Below, piece after piece: positions 1 through 7,099 of a stretch of 16,636 nt of DNA (positions are counted from its first letter, which is position 1; the number at the start of each line of letters is the position of its first letter). Both the position numbers and the translations under genes were made by a program. This DNA is from Blastocatellia bacterium (GTDB taxonomy: Bacteria > Acidobacteriota > Blastocatellia > Pyrinomonadales > Pyrinomonadaceae): positions 37,921-54,556 of the forward strand of contig DNNE01000082.1 in NCBI GenBank assembly GCA_003487805.1, in the 5' to 3' direction. The notes beneath the pieces are model-generated. The model did not search any database. It was not told the origin of the DNA and saw only the letters and a program-made list of their open reading frames with translations.

Positions 1-1615
1 CCTCTCCCTTTGGGAGAGGGTTGGGGTGAGGGACGAAGTTACGGCGCGCTAAGCCCTCACCCGTGTCAGAACCCGGAGCGGTAGCGACGGGATCAAGAAG
101 CAGCTGAGAATCAACGGATTGCGCCGCTCTCTCGGAGCGCCAACTTGATCCGGTCGCTATCGCTCCCGGTTCTGACACACTCTGAGTCGCCACCGCCCGC
201 GCTTCGCCGCAACCTCTCGGCAGCGGAATGATCTTGCCCGGATTGCAGAGGCCCGATGGATCGAAGGCCGCGCGCACGCGCAGCATCGCGTCCATATCAT
301 CGTCAGAAAAAATCAGCGGCAAATAACCACTCTTATCGAGGCCGACTCCGTGCTCGCCGGTAATCGAGCCCCCGGCGCGCACACATGCTTCCATTATTGC
401 CCGACCCGCTTGTCGTACGTTTTCCAAATCGTCGCCGCGTCGCAAATCAAAACAGATCAGCGGATGAAGATTGCCATCTCCGGCATGAAAGACGTTCGCG
501 AGTTGCAGATGATATTGCGCACTTATGCGATAAGTTTCCGCGAGCACTTCCGGCAGGCGCGAACGTGGCACGACCGCATCCTGAATCATGATGTCCGGAC
601 TCAAACGGCCCACTGCGCCGAATGCTCCTTTGCGCGCCGCCCAAAGTTTCTTTCTTTCCTTTTCGTCCGTTGCCGAATGAACAGAACGCGCGCCGTGCTC
701 GCGCAGAATCGCCCCGGCTTTTTCGGCATCGTCATCGATCCCTGCTTCGACGCCGTCGAGTTCCACCAGCAGCACTGCCTGCGCATCCAACGGCAGCCCG
801 GCGGTGAACACGCTGGCTTCGACCGCGCGAATGATCGCGTTGTCCATCATCTCGAGCGCGGCCGGCAATAATCCCGCGGCGATGATCGCAGAGACCGCAC
901 GGCTCGCATCGCCAACATCAAGAAAATCGGCAAGCAGCGTGCGCACAGCCGGCGGAACCGGCGAGAGCTTCACGGTCGCTTCGGTGGCAATGCCGAACGT
1001 TCCTTCTGAGCCAACGAACGTCCCGAGTAGATCGTACCCGCACTTATCGTGGTCGAGGTCGACAATCGATCCGTCAGACAGAACAACGCGCGCGGCCAAC
1101 ACGTGGTCAGTTGTGGTCCCATATTTCAAGCAATGAATTCCGCCGGCGTTTTCGGCAATGTTGCCGCCGATTGTGCAGGAAGGCTGACTCGAAGGATCGG
1201 GCACATAATAAAGACCCAGATGAGCGACTGCGCGCGAAAGCTGCGCGTTGACCAGGCCTGTCTGCACGCGCGCGATCCGGTTCTCAGGATCGATGCTGAG
1301 AATTTTCCGCATGCGGGCCAGCTCGATCACAACGCCGCGATCGATAGCCAAAGCGCCGCCTGACAATCCAGTGCCTGCGCCCCGCGGGGCAAAGCTGACA
1401 CCTTCGCTGGACAGTAACTCTAAAACTTCGGCGGTCTCTTCCGTTGAGTTGGGAAACACTACTGCGCGTGGCGGATGCTTGTGTTGGGGCAAGCCGTCGC
1501 ATTCATAGACCAGCAATTCATCCGGCTCTGAAAGAACACCCTCGTCGCCCACAATTTCGCGCAACTCGTTGATAAGCGCGTCTTGAGCTTGAATCTGTTG
1601 AGGATTGGCCGCCAT
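1..1615 (-). CDS. glcD: GlcD-type FAD-linked oxidase, cut by left edge
   Basis: This is a flavoprotein of the glycolate/D-lactate dehydrogenase (GlcD) family, which oxidises a 2-hydroxy acid to a 2-oxo acid with FAD. The ATG at 1615 follows an AGAGAG ribosome-binding site and lies 10 bases after the stop of the upstream permease, so the two are probably co-transcribed. The FAD-binding PCMH half is clear: PRGAGTGLSGGA at residues 78-89, a TIGGNIAENAGG stretch near 148-159 and GSEGTFGIATE near 202-212. The C-terminal FAD-oxidase half has VFHAGDGNLHP near 375-385 and GEHGVG near 420-425. Family members normally end soon after NPGK, here residues 458-461. In this gene the frame stays open for about 70 more codons, through both repeats at 2-178, to the window edge; no stop is visible. 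Family assignment is firm. The substrate is unknown, and no glcE or glcF partner is visible. Confidence 0.9.
   Translation of the reverse strand, partial: MAANPQQIQAQDALINELREIVGDEGVLSEPDELLVYECDGLPQHKHPPRAVVFPNSTEETAEVLELLSSEGVSFAPRGAGTGLSGGALAIDRGVVIELARMRKILSIDPENRIARVQTGLVNAQLSRAVAHLGLYYVPDPSSQPSCTIGGNIAENAGGIHCLKYGTTTDHVLAARVVLSDGSIVDLDHDKCGYDLLGTFVGSEGTFGIATEATVKLSPVPPAVRTLLADFLDVGDASRAVSAIIAAGLLPAALEMMDNAIIRAVEASVFTAGLPLDAQAVLLVELDGVEAGIDDDAEKAGAILREHGARSVHSATDEKERKKLWAARKGAFGAVGRLSPDIMIQDAVVPRSRLPEVLAETYRISAQYHLQLANVFHAGDGNLHPLICFDLRRGDDLENVRQAGRAIMEACVRAGGSITGEHGVGLDKSGYLPLIFSDDDMDAMLRVRAAFDPSGLCNPGKIIPLPRGCGEARAVATQSVSEPGAIATGSSWRSERAAQSVDSQLLLDPVATAPGSDTGEGLARRNFVPHPNPLPKGE
2..62. 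repeat. REP-like palindromic repeat
   Basis: Bases 2-18 form a perfect hairpin (CTCTCCC, TTT, GGGAGAG). Bases 24-32 (GGGTGAGGG) pair perfectly with 54-62 (CCCTCACCC). Read on the minus strand in the frame of the oxidase gene, it encodes a peptide ending HPNPLPKGE, the kind of tail seen when such dispersed repeats are read as protein in many genomes. The hairpin itself is seen in the sequence; membership of a dispersed family is from general knowledge and not tested here. Confidence 0.7.
63..178. repeat. 35-bp imperfect inverted repeat, MITE-like
   Basis: Bases 63-97 and 144-178 are inverted copies of 35 bp that match at 32 positions. The outer end reads GTGTCAGAAC and the inner end GGATCAAG. 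The loop is 46 bp. Neither arm contains a stop in the minus-strand frame of the oxidase gene, so the unit is read through as coding sequence. The structure resembles a small non-autonomous palindromic element (REP or MITE type). No transposase is present in the window, and no target-site duplication was recognised. Confidence 0.65.
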
Positions 1616-1625
1616 TTAATACTCT

Positions 1626-2918
1626 CTATGCGGATGATACAACACGCCTCCGATAGATCTGATAGCTCGCGTAGATTGCGATTCCCACCGCGGCCGCGAT
1701 TGCTGCCTGTATTCCTTCGCGCAGGGTGCTGTTCAAGAGCAGCCAACCTGACAACAGCAAAGCCGCGATCGCGATCCAGGACCCGCCGGGCAATCGGAAC
1801 AGGGCTTTTGGCGTATCAGGTTTGCGCCGTAAAACCGGCAACGCGGCGCACGTGGCCGCGTAAGTCACCAGTCGCGCGATGGCGCTGATCGTCAAGGCCG
1901 CCACAAATGAACTCTTCAGCGTCAGCACCAGCATCACCGCGGCGGTAATCACGATCGAGATGTAAGGAGTAAAGAACCTCTGGTGCACGCGAGCAAAAAT
2001 CGTCGGCAGCTGCTCGCGTTCAGCGAAGGCGAATGGAATTCGCGATCCCGAAAGCACCAGCACATTCAAATTGCCGGCTATCGAAATCATCGCGCCCGCG
2101 GATATCAGCGCGGCGCCCGCAGTGCCCATGAATCTTTGGCCCGCATCCGCGAGCGGCTTGGTCGAAGTCCCCAATCCGGGGAGCGTGCCAATGCAGACAA
2201 CCTGAATCAGGATGTATGTGAACGTGACCACCGCCGTCGCGATCAATAAAGCCCGCGGCATGTTCTTCTGCGGGTTGCGAACCTCGCCGGCCGGAATCGT
2301 GGCCATCTCGAAACCGGTGAAGGCGTAAAGCAGCAGCAACACCGATTGCGAAAACGCGCCGGTTGCCGGACGGGTGCCCAGTGCAAATGCGTGCGGGTTG
2401 AGAAAGAAAAGACCGATCGCAATGAAAATGAGCATCGGCAGGAGCTTGCCCACGGTGAAAACGTCGCCGGCAATCGCCGCCTGTCGCACTCCCAGAACAT
2501 TGATGGCGGTCAGCGCCAGCACCACCAACACGATCACCATCGCTCGCGGCCAGGCGTTGTTCGCTGCCGGCCAAAAGAAACCAAGATAGCTCACCATCAA
2601 GTTGCAGTTCGCAGCAAACGCGGTGATCCGGGCCAACCAACTCAGCCAGCCCACTTCGAAAGCGACGGTTGGGCCAAAGGCCGCGCGCGCGTATGTGTAT
2701 GGACCACCCGTTTCATCAAAGCGGCTGCTGACTTCAGCGAAGCAAAGAATGATCAGGAGTACGACGAACGCGCAGGCGAAGAACGCAATTAAGCTGTAGG
2801 AACCAATCAGTGAATAAGCCTTCGCCGGCAATCCAAAGATGCCGGCGCCGATGACGGCGTTAACTGTGAAGGCGACCAGGTCCCATTTGCGGATGCCGCG
2901 GACCAGACCTTCGTGCAA
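1626..2918 (-). CDS. APC-family amino acid permease
   Basis: A polytopic membrane protein of 430 residues with about 12 hydrophobic segments, typical of amino acid/polyamine/organocation transporters that move amino acids across the inner membrane by proton or solute coupling. TM1 carries the family's glycine-rich break, NAVIGAGIFGLP, near residues 17-28. An ETGGPYTYA motif follows TM2 near 69-77, and a TGFEMATIPAGEVRNP segment lies in the TM6-7 region. No ATG precedes the conserved N-terminus, so the best start is TTG at 2918, with GAGG and AAGGA upstream. The gene is 92 bases downstream of the SLOG/SLATT gene and 10 bases upstream of glcD, all on one strand. That spacing supports co-transcription with glcD and leaves a link to the SLOG gene uncertain. 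The substrate cannot be read from the sequence. Confidence 0.9.
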   Translation of the reverse strand: MHEGLVRGIRKWDLVAFTVNAVIGAGIFGLPAKAYSLIGSYSLIAFFACAFVVLLIILCFAEVSSRFDETGGPYTYARAAFGPTVAFEVGWLSWLARITAFAANCNLMVSYLGFFWPAANNAWPRAMVIVLVVLALTAINVLGVRQAAIAGDVFTVGKLLPMLIFIAIGLFFLNPHAFALGTRPATGAFSQSVLLLLYAFTGFEMATIPAGEVRNPQKNMPRALLIATAVVTFTYILIQVVCIGTLPGLGTSTKPLADAGQRFMGTAGAALISAGAMISIAGNLNVLVLSGSRIPFAFAEREQLPTIFARVHQRFFTPYISIVITAAVMLVLTLKSSFVAALTISAIARLVTYAATCAALPVLRRKPDTPKALFRLPGGSWIAIAALLLSGWLLLNSTLREGIQAAIAAAVGIAIYASYQIYRRRVVSSA

Positions 2919-3010
2919 TTCCTTCGCCTCGTTTGTACGGCTTATGAATTTCCTGAAGCGCAGATTGCCTCTATTCCGGGAGTTTATGTTTAGGGATAAC
3001 GCGCTCGGGG

Positions 3011-5275
3011 TCAGCCGCTGAATCCCAACTCTTCGAGAGTTTTTGCCAGCTTTGTAGTTACGGCGGCGTCAAGGTGCTCTCCGATTTCGACAACTCTTTC
3101 ACGGGTGCTTGTCTTAATAGTCGGAGCCTCTCCAGCCGGGGCCAGAGCAATCCATCTCTTTCCTCTGGCGCTCATCAGACCTGCCAGGTAAGACGCGCTC
3201 GCCGGGTTCGTTGAAAAATCGATCAACATTAGATCCGTACGCGAGATCTCGGCTTCCAGTGCCTCAAGTTCCTCGACAAATAACGTCATGGCATCAACGC
3301 GCTCACAAATGAGCTTGTGAGTCTCGACAACTTTCTTGATCGCTTCATAGTCGGAAGCGAGGGCGCTGACTGGCGAAATAATAACGGCGCAACGGAGCTG
3401 TGGTTTAGTAATCGCCGGTTCTTCAGGTACTTTTTGTTGCTGACGCCGAGGTTCGGCGTCACTCTGCGCCGCGCTAATTTTCTCCATCGCATCCTGCATT
3501 CGCTGCACCCAGCCAGTAAGTTCGTTCTCCAAAATCTTCTCGGTGCTTTCCACGAGCAGAGTCTGATTTGACGGATCTTGTTTCTGGCGATCGCTCAGCG
3601 CTGACCACCAGCTTTTTACGTTACCCAAGTCGGCCTTCGATTGGTTGTATTTGACGAGTGTGCTCTCTAGCTGGAAGTGTTCCATGTGAGCTGTTAAGGC
3701 AGTTGCGACCGCAGTCGTCACGGCGATCCAGATCTGCTGTTCGATAGCGGCCAACAACGTGCCCATGCCACCCAACGTGTAAATGGCGATCTGCCGCCAC
3801 TTAATGCGCCGTTGAATCTTTCGAGCACTTGATTCGAAATACCGCATCTGGTCATCAAGGCGGCCGGCAATATACGCTTCAGGAGTGAGGATACTCATGC
3901 CGTCATCAGTTTCCACGGCTGCATAGGTAGGTGGAATTGAACCATCAAACTGTTTGAGGGCCAGTTCGTTAACCTCAGTTTGCGTGAGACGTCGCGTGAT
4001 GTTTCCTGCTCGCCTTGCTAAGAGAAGCTCACGTGAGATTCCCTCGCTGGCGACGCTTTCATCACCGTAACTTCCGGTGCTGGTCCGATAGTAGAAGATC
4101 TCGCGCTTGAGAGCCTCCGCACTGCCGCGCAGCAACACCCATTTCTTTCCGGTCTTAAAGTGGTTGGCGAGAGCGACGAGCACCGAGATCGTAATGGGTA
4201 CAACAATGATGATGTATTTGAGTAACTTAAGAAGAAGCTCGTCCGGAATACTTGCAGGAAGGGGCAACGCGCTAATGAGCCGGGGAATGATGGGCACGCC
4301 CACGCTGACGTATGTGAGGAATCCCAAAAGCGATTGAGTGGGAATAGCCGCGGGAAAATTCGCAGTCAGTTGCTTGTGAATCACCGCCAGAACGGTCGCG
4401 AGCACTCCCAACCAGAGGATCCAAGCCACGAGACCACTGAAGGTCTTTTGCTGATATGCCGCGTTAGCGTCGTAAGTACCAAAATCTTTCCACGCCCTAC
4501 GCAAAACATTCTCGCCAGATAACTCACCCACAATAAGCCGTCTCAACTCGACCGGCAGGCCGTGGACTGAGAACAACTGAATCTTGCCTTCAGCTATGAT
4601 CTCCGTCAGCGCCGCATCCTTTGCAGGCGCTTTCTTCGCTCGCCATGAACGTGCGATAACGTCAGCCAACTGGCCGCTTCCTTCGATCACAATAATGGGC
4701 CAACCATTTCTAACGCTGCGCAGGACCTCCTCTCTGGCGACTGGCCCACCGTTGGCTAAAACCGTAATGACTTTGCCGCCGTTAGCCAGCGCTTTGGCCA
4801 CCCGAAACATGAGGCCGGTTTCATCTCCCCAGTCCGCCTCGTCCACCAGAACGAAATAATCGTGATTTGGATCGAGAGCCGCACCGTCTTCGATCGACCC
4901 GTCAGCCGGTCCGCCTGGATAAGTTACTTTAGGGCGCGGGGCGACGCCGATGAGTGCCGACTGATGCCCGCGATCGGCGGCGCCTTGACCCATCAGGGCC
5001 ATCACGCCCGCGTGTGTGCCGCCATCGATGATCGCGGCATTGGCGTTCACGGACGCGCGGGCAACGCCGCGGCTGATGAGCTGTTCGAGGCCCGGTACAG
5101 GTTGAGCGTCGAGCCCAGCGGCGCCGCCTATAAGCAGGATGACGGCCTGAGATTTAGGCAGATCAAGCTTCTCGACAACTTCGGCGCCGCTGCTGTCTCC
5201 GGACGCGACAATATATTTCGCAGACCGGCCTTTGCCGAAATTGATTTCCAGCGTGCTGGCTTCGCCTTCCGCCAT
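3011..5275 (-). CDS. LSDAT (TRPM-type SLOG) protein with tandem SLATT-like TM modules
   Basis: A 754-residue protein, probably a nucleotide- or ligand-sensing membrane effector. Residues about 40-212 form a SLOG/LSDAT domain like the N-terminal region of TRPM channels: LLIGGAAGLD (47-56), IIDGGTHAGVMALMG (82-96), ALIGVAP (107-113), LDPNHDYFVLVDEADWG (134-150) and VIEGSGQLADVIA (196-208). Hydrophobic segments follow near 282-300, 314-337 and 352-371, then a helix typical of SLATT/DUF4231 modules (KKWVLLRGSAEALKREIFYY, 377-396). A second such module has RLDDQMRYFESSA (472-484), a TM pair near 494-530 and a helix at 536-560. Residues about 626-752 look Rossmann-like; DLMLIDF (681-687) recalls nucleoside-deoxyribosyltransferase or TIR-like folds, but the usual catalytic Glu is not apparent (YLAGL where YELGL is common). 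SLOG and SLATT domains are known from predicted immune and nucleotide-signalling systems (Burroughs and colleagues, 2015). Defence function is inference. ATG at 5275 has GGGA about 9 bases upstream. Base composition looks less GC-rich than its neighbours. Confidence 0.85.
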   Translation of the reverse strand: MAEGEASTLEINFGKGRSAKYIVASGDSSGAEVVEKLDLPKSQAVILLIGGAAGLDAQPVPGLEQLISRGVARASVNANAAIIDGGTHAGVMALMGQGAADRGHQSALIGVAPRPKVTYPGGPADGSIEDGAALDPNHDYFVLVDEADWGDETGLMFRVAKALANGGKVITVLANGGPVAREEVLRSVRNGWPIIVIEGSGQLADVIARSWRAKKAPAKDAALTEIIAEGKIQLFSVHGLPVELRRLIVGELSGENVLRRAWKDFGTYDANAAYQQKTFSGLVAWILWLGVLATVLAVIHKQLTANFPAAIPTQSLLGFLTYVSVGVPIIPRLISALPLPASIPDELLLKLLKYIIIVVPITISVLVALANHFKTGKKWVLLRGSAEALKREIFYYRTSTGSYGDESVASEGISRELLLARRAGNITRRLTQTEVNELALKQFDGSIPPTYAAVETDDGMSILTPEAYIAGRLDDQMRYFESSARKIQRRIKWRQIAIYTLGGMGTLLAAIEQQIWIAVTTAVATALTAHMEHFQLESTLVKYNQSKADLGNVKSWWSALSDRQKQDPSNQTLLVESTEKILENELTGWVQRMQDAMEKISAAQSDAEPRRQQQKVPEEPAITKPQLRCAVIISPVSALASDYEAIKKVVETHKLICERVDAMTLFVEELEALEAEISRTDLMLIDFSTNPASASYLAGLMSARGKRWIALAPAGEAPTIKTSTRERVVEIGEHLDAAVTTKLAKTLEELGFSG

Positions 5276-5306
5276 ATGATTATTCCCGAGTCACCACGAG
5301 CCCAAT

Positions 5307-5336
5307 GTTATATAGGACGAAAAAGCCGGTAAGCAA
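5307..5336 (-). promoter_or_regulatory. Candidate proximal promoter of the LSDAT gene
   Basis: On the minus strand, TTGCTT (5336-5331) is separated by 18 bases from TATAAC (5312-5307). The predicted start would lie near 5300, giving a leader of about 25 bases before the ATG at 5275. The -10 is good and the -35 weak. Confidence 0.35.
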
Positions 5337-5441
5337 TTATTGGTAGTCAGGCCGCGCGAATGTACGAGAGTCAGAATACCGCACGGTTTTCAGAAACCTA
5401 CGCCGGTCAAGACATTTGAGTCGCAAGCTTGGGACGTGGGG

Positions 5442-5470
5442 ACAATAATTCAGCACAAAAGTTGTGTCAA
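5442..5470 (-). promoter_or_regulatory. Candidate distal promoter of the LSDAT gene
   Basis: On the minus strand, a perfect TTGACA (5470-5465) is followed after 17 bases by TATTGT (5447-5442), just past the murE stop. It would give the LSDAT gene its own transcription start near 5435 and a leader of about 160 bases. Consensus match only. Confidence 0.45.
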
Positions 5471-5474
5471 GAAT

Positions 5475-7013
5475 TTAGGCAGCTCGATGTGAGTCGCTAG
5501 AGATCAACGCTTCGCGCGCGACTTCCTTATCGTCGAAGTGAAAGACTTCGCGGCCGAGAATCTGATAATCCTCGTGGCCCTTACCGGCAATCAGAACCAG
5601 ATCATCAGCGCGGGCCTGTTCGATGGCATGATGAATTGCCTCGCGGCGATCGGCGATCTTCTCGTAAGGCTTGCCGGTTTTTTGAATTCCCACTTCAGCG
5701 TCGGCAAGAATCTTGTTTGGATCCTCAGTGCGCGGATTGTCCGAAGTAAGAATCACGACATCGCTTAACGACCCGGCAGCCTCGCCCATCGGCGCGCGTT
5801 TCGATCCATCACGGTCGCCGCCACAGCCAAACACCGTGATGATTCGGCCTTTGGTCACCTCGCGTGCCGTGCGGAGCACATTCAGCAATGCATCGTCGCT
5901 GTGCGCATAGTCAACGACCACGGCGAAATCGCCGTCGTGCGGTACGCGCTCGAATCTTCCCGGCGCGCCGGTGCACTTCTCGAGCGCTTTCTGAATTACA
6001 TCGAGCGAATATCCAAGCGCCAAGCCACTCCCAACCGCGGCGAGAGTGTTGTAGATATGCGGTGGTCCAACCAGCGGCGAATGAAAATCGATCTCAGTAT
6101 CAGGAGTGCTTAGCCGGAATCGCATTCCGTTCAGCGAGAATTCAGGATCGCGCGCGGTGATATCGGCTTCCGACTTAACCGCATAACGAACGACACGCAG
6201 GCCTTCCTTTTCAAGCCTGTCAGCCAATTCAATTCCGTGCGCATCATCGACATTGATGACAGAAGTCTTCGGCCGCGATCCAAGCCGCCCATCGAACAGA
6301 CGCTGCTTTGCATACCAGTAATTCTCCATTGTCTTGTGATAGTCGAGATGGTCACGGGTGAGATTGGTAAAGGCCGCGACCGCATAATCGAGCTCGTCAC
6401 AGCGATGAAAATCCATCGCCTGTGAAGAGCATTCCATCACCGCGGTCTTGCATCCGATCTCAACGCTTTGCCGCAGCAGACGCTGCATATCTGTTGCTTC
6501 GGGCGTCGTGCGGTCCGCTTTCCTTCGTTCTTTGCCAAGCCGATATTCAACGGTGCCGGTCATCGCAACCGGTTCGCTCGCGGCTTCGGGAATCGAGGCA
6601 ATCAGATACGCACAGGTTGTCTTTCCATTTGTTCCGGTGATGCCGGCGAGATTAAGTTCGCGCGAAGGATGGTGATGGACTTCGGCGGCAGCGAGCGCCA
6701 TTGCGCGGCGAACGTTTTTGACTTGGATCCAGGAAGCGGGGGCGAGCCCCCTTTCTGACTGCGATTCGGCGAACGAGCGCCATTCCGCTGTGGGCTCAAG
6801 TTCCGAAAGAATACCTGCCGCGCCCTGCTCCATGACCTGCGGAATGAATTTATGAGCATCGAACAACTCGCCGCGCACCGCGACAAACAAACTTCCACTC
6901 TTCGCCTGACGCGAATCGTGACTCACGTCTGTCACGACCGCGCCTAAGTCGCCAGACGAGTTGCCTTGAGTAACGCGCACGATGTCGCCGATCCTAACTG
7001 CTTGTTTTTCCAC
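5475..7013 (-). CDS. murE: MurE, UDP-MurNAc-L-Ala-D-Glu:meso-DAP ligase
   Basis: A cytoplasmic Mur ligase that adds meso-diaminopimelate to UDP-MurNAc-L-Ala-D-Glu using ATP, in peptidoglycan precursor synthesis. Seen: the P-loop GITGTNGKTT at about residues 124-133, TTPEATD, SSQAMD, YWYAKQRLF with the lysine normally carbamylated in the family (about 236), the central/C-terminal signature GCGGDRDGSKR, and DNPR at about 425-428. DNPR is the DAP-selecting motif; lysine-adding enzymes differ there. I prefer the GTG at 7013 (512 residues, AAAGAGAA upstream). A GTG at 7064 would add 17 residues but lies upstream of the predicted transcription start. The substrate-loop histidine common in MurE (SSH) is Gln here. 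A hairpin-rich stretch lies in-frame in domain 1. No murF, mraY or other division genes adjoin, so this copy sits outside a classic dcw cluster. Confidence 0.93.
   Translation of the reverse strand: MEKQAVRIGDIVRVTQGNSSGDLGAVVTDVSHDSRQAKSGSLFVAVRGELFDAHKFIPQVMEQGAAGILSELEPTAEWRSFAESQSERGLAPASWIQVKNVRRAMALAAAEVHHHPSRELNLAGITGTNGKTTCAYLIASIPEAASEPVAMTGTVEYRLGKERRKADRTTPEATDMQRLLRQSVEIGCKTAVMECSSQAMDFHRCDELDYAVAAFTNLTRDHLDYHKTMENYWYAKQRLFDGRLGSRPKTSVINVDDAHGIELADRLEKEGLRVVRYAVKSEADITARDPEFSLNGMRFRLSTPDTEIDFHSPLVGPPHIYNTLAAVGSGLALGYSLDVIQKALEKCTGAPGRFERVPHDGDFAVVVDYAHSDDALLNVLRTAREVTKGRIITVFGCGGDRDGSKRAPMGEAAGSLSDVVILTSDNPRTEDPNKILADAEVGIQKTGKPYEKIADRREAIHHAIEQARADDLVLIAGKGHEDYQILGREVFHFDDKEVAREALISSDSHRAA
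6738..6751. repeat. Short GC hairpin inside murE
   Basis: A perfect stem GGGGGC/GCCCCC with a GA loop. It lies in a segment (about 6727-6788) that codes for a loop of MurE domain 1 which looks longer than usual in the family, suggesting a small palindromic repeat tolerated in-frame. Confidence 0.4.
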
Positions 7014-7053
7014 TTTGATGATTCTCTTTAAGTTAGATGTTGTCAGGTTTGTG

Positions 7054-7061
7054 ATTATAAT
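7054..7061. promoter_or_regulatory. Overlapping divergent -10 elements (murE / deacylase)
   Basis: The 8-base palindrome ATTATAAT contains TATAAT on both strands: 7056-7061 plus and 7059-7054 minus. On the plus strand it would start transcription near 7068, about 32 bases before the deacylase ATG at 7100. On the minus strand it would start near 7047, upstream of the murE GTG at 7013 but inside a frame beginning at 7064. Neither strand has a strong -35 at 17 bases. Confidence 0.5.
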
Positions 7062-7099
7062 CACCCCGCTCCGTTTTCGACATCTCTTGAGGTGATTCG

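Noticed and set aside
350..871. Plus-strand open frame of 173 codons opposite the oxidase gene
   Set aside because: The minus-strand frame here carries conserved GlcD motifs. The plus frame has no recognisable family and is a codon-bias shadow.
2020..2640. Minus-strand 206-codon frame inside the permease gene
   Set aside because: It is the out-of-frame reading of the APC permease, without membrane-protein pattern or family motifs.
5276..5474. Riboswitch in the leader of the LSDAT gene
   Set aside because: I could not recognise any known aptamer core or a terminator hairpin with a U-run.
7040..7045. TTGTCA as the -35 for the deacylase promoter
   Set aside because: Only 10 bases separate it from TATAAT at 7056, too short for a sigma-70 promoter.
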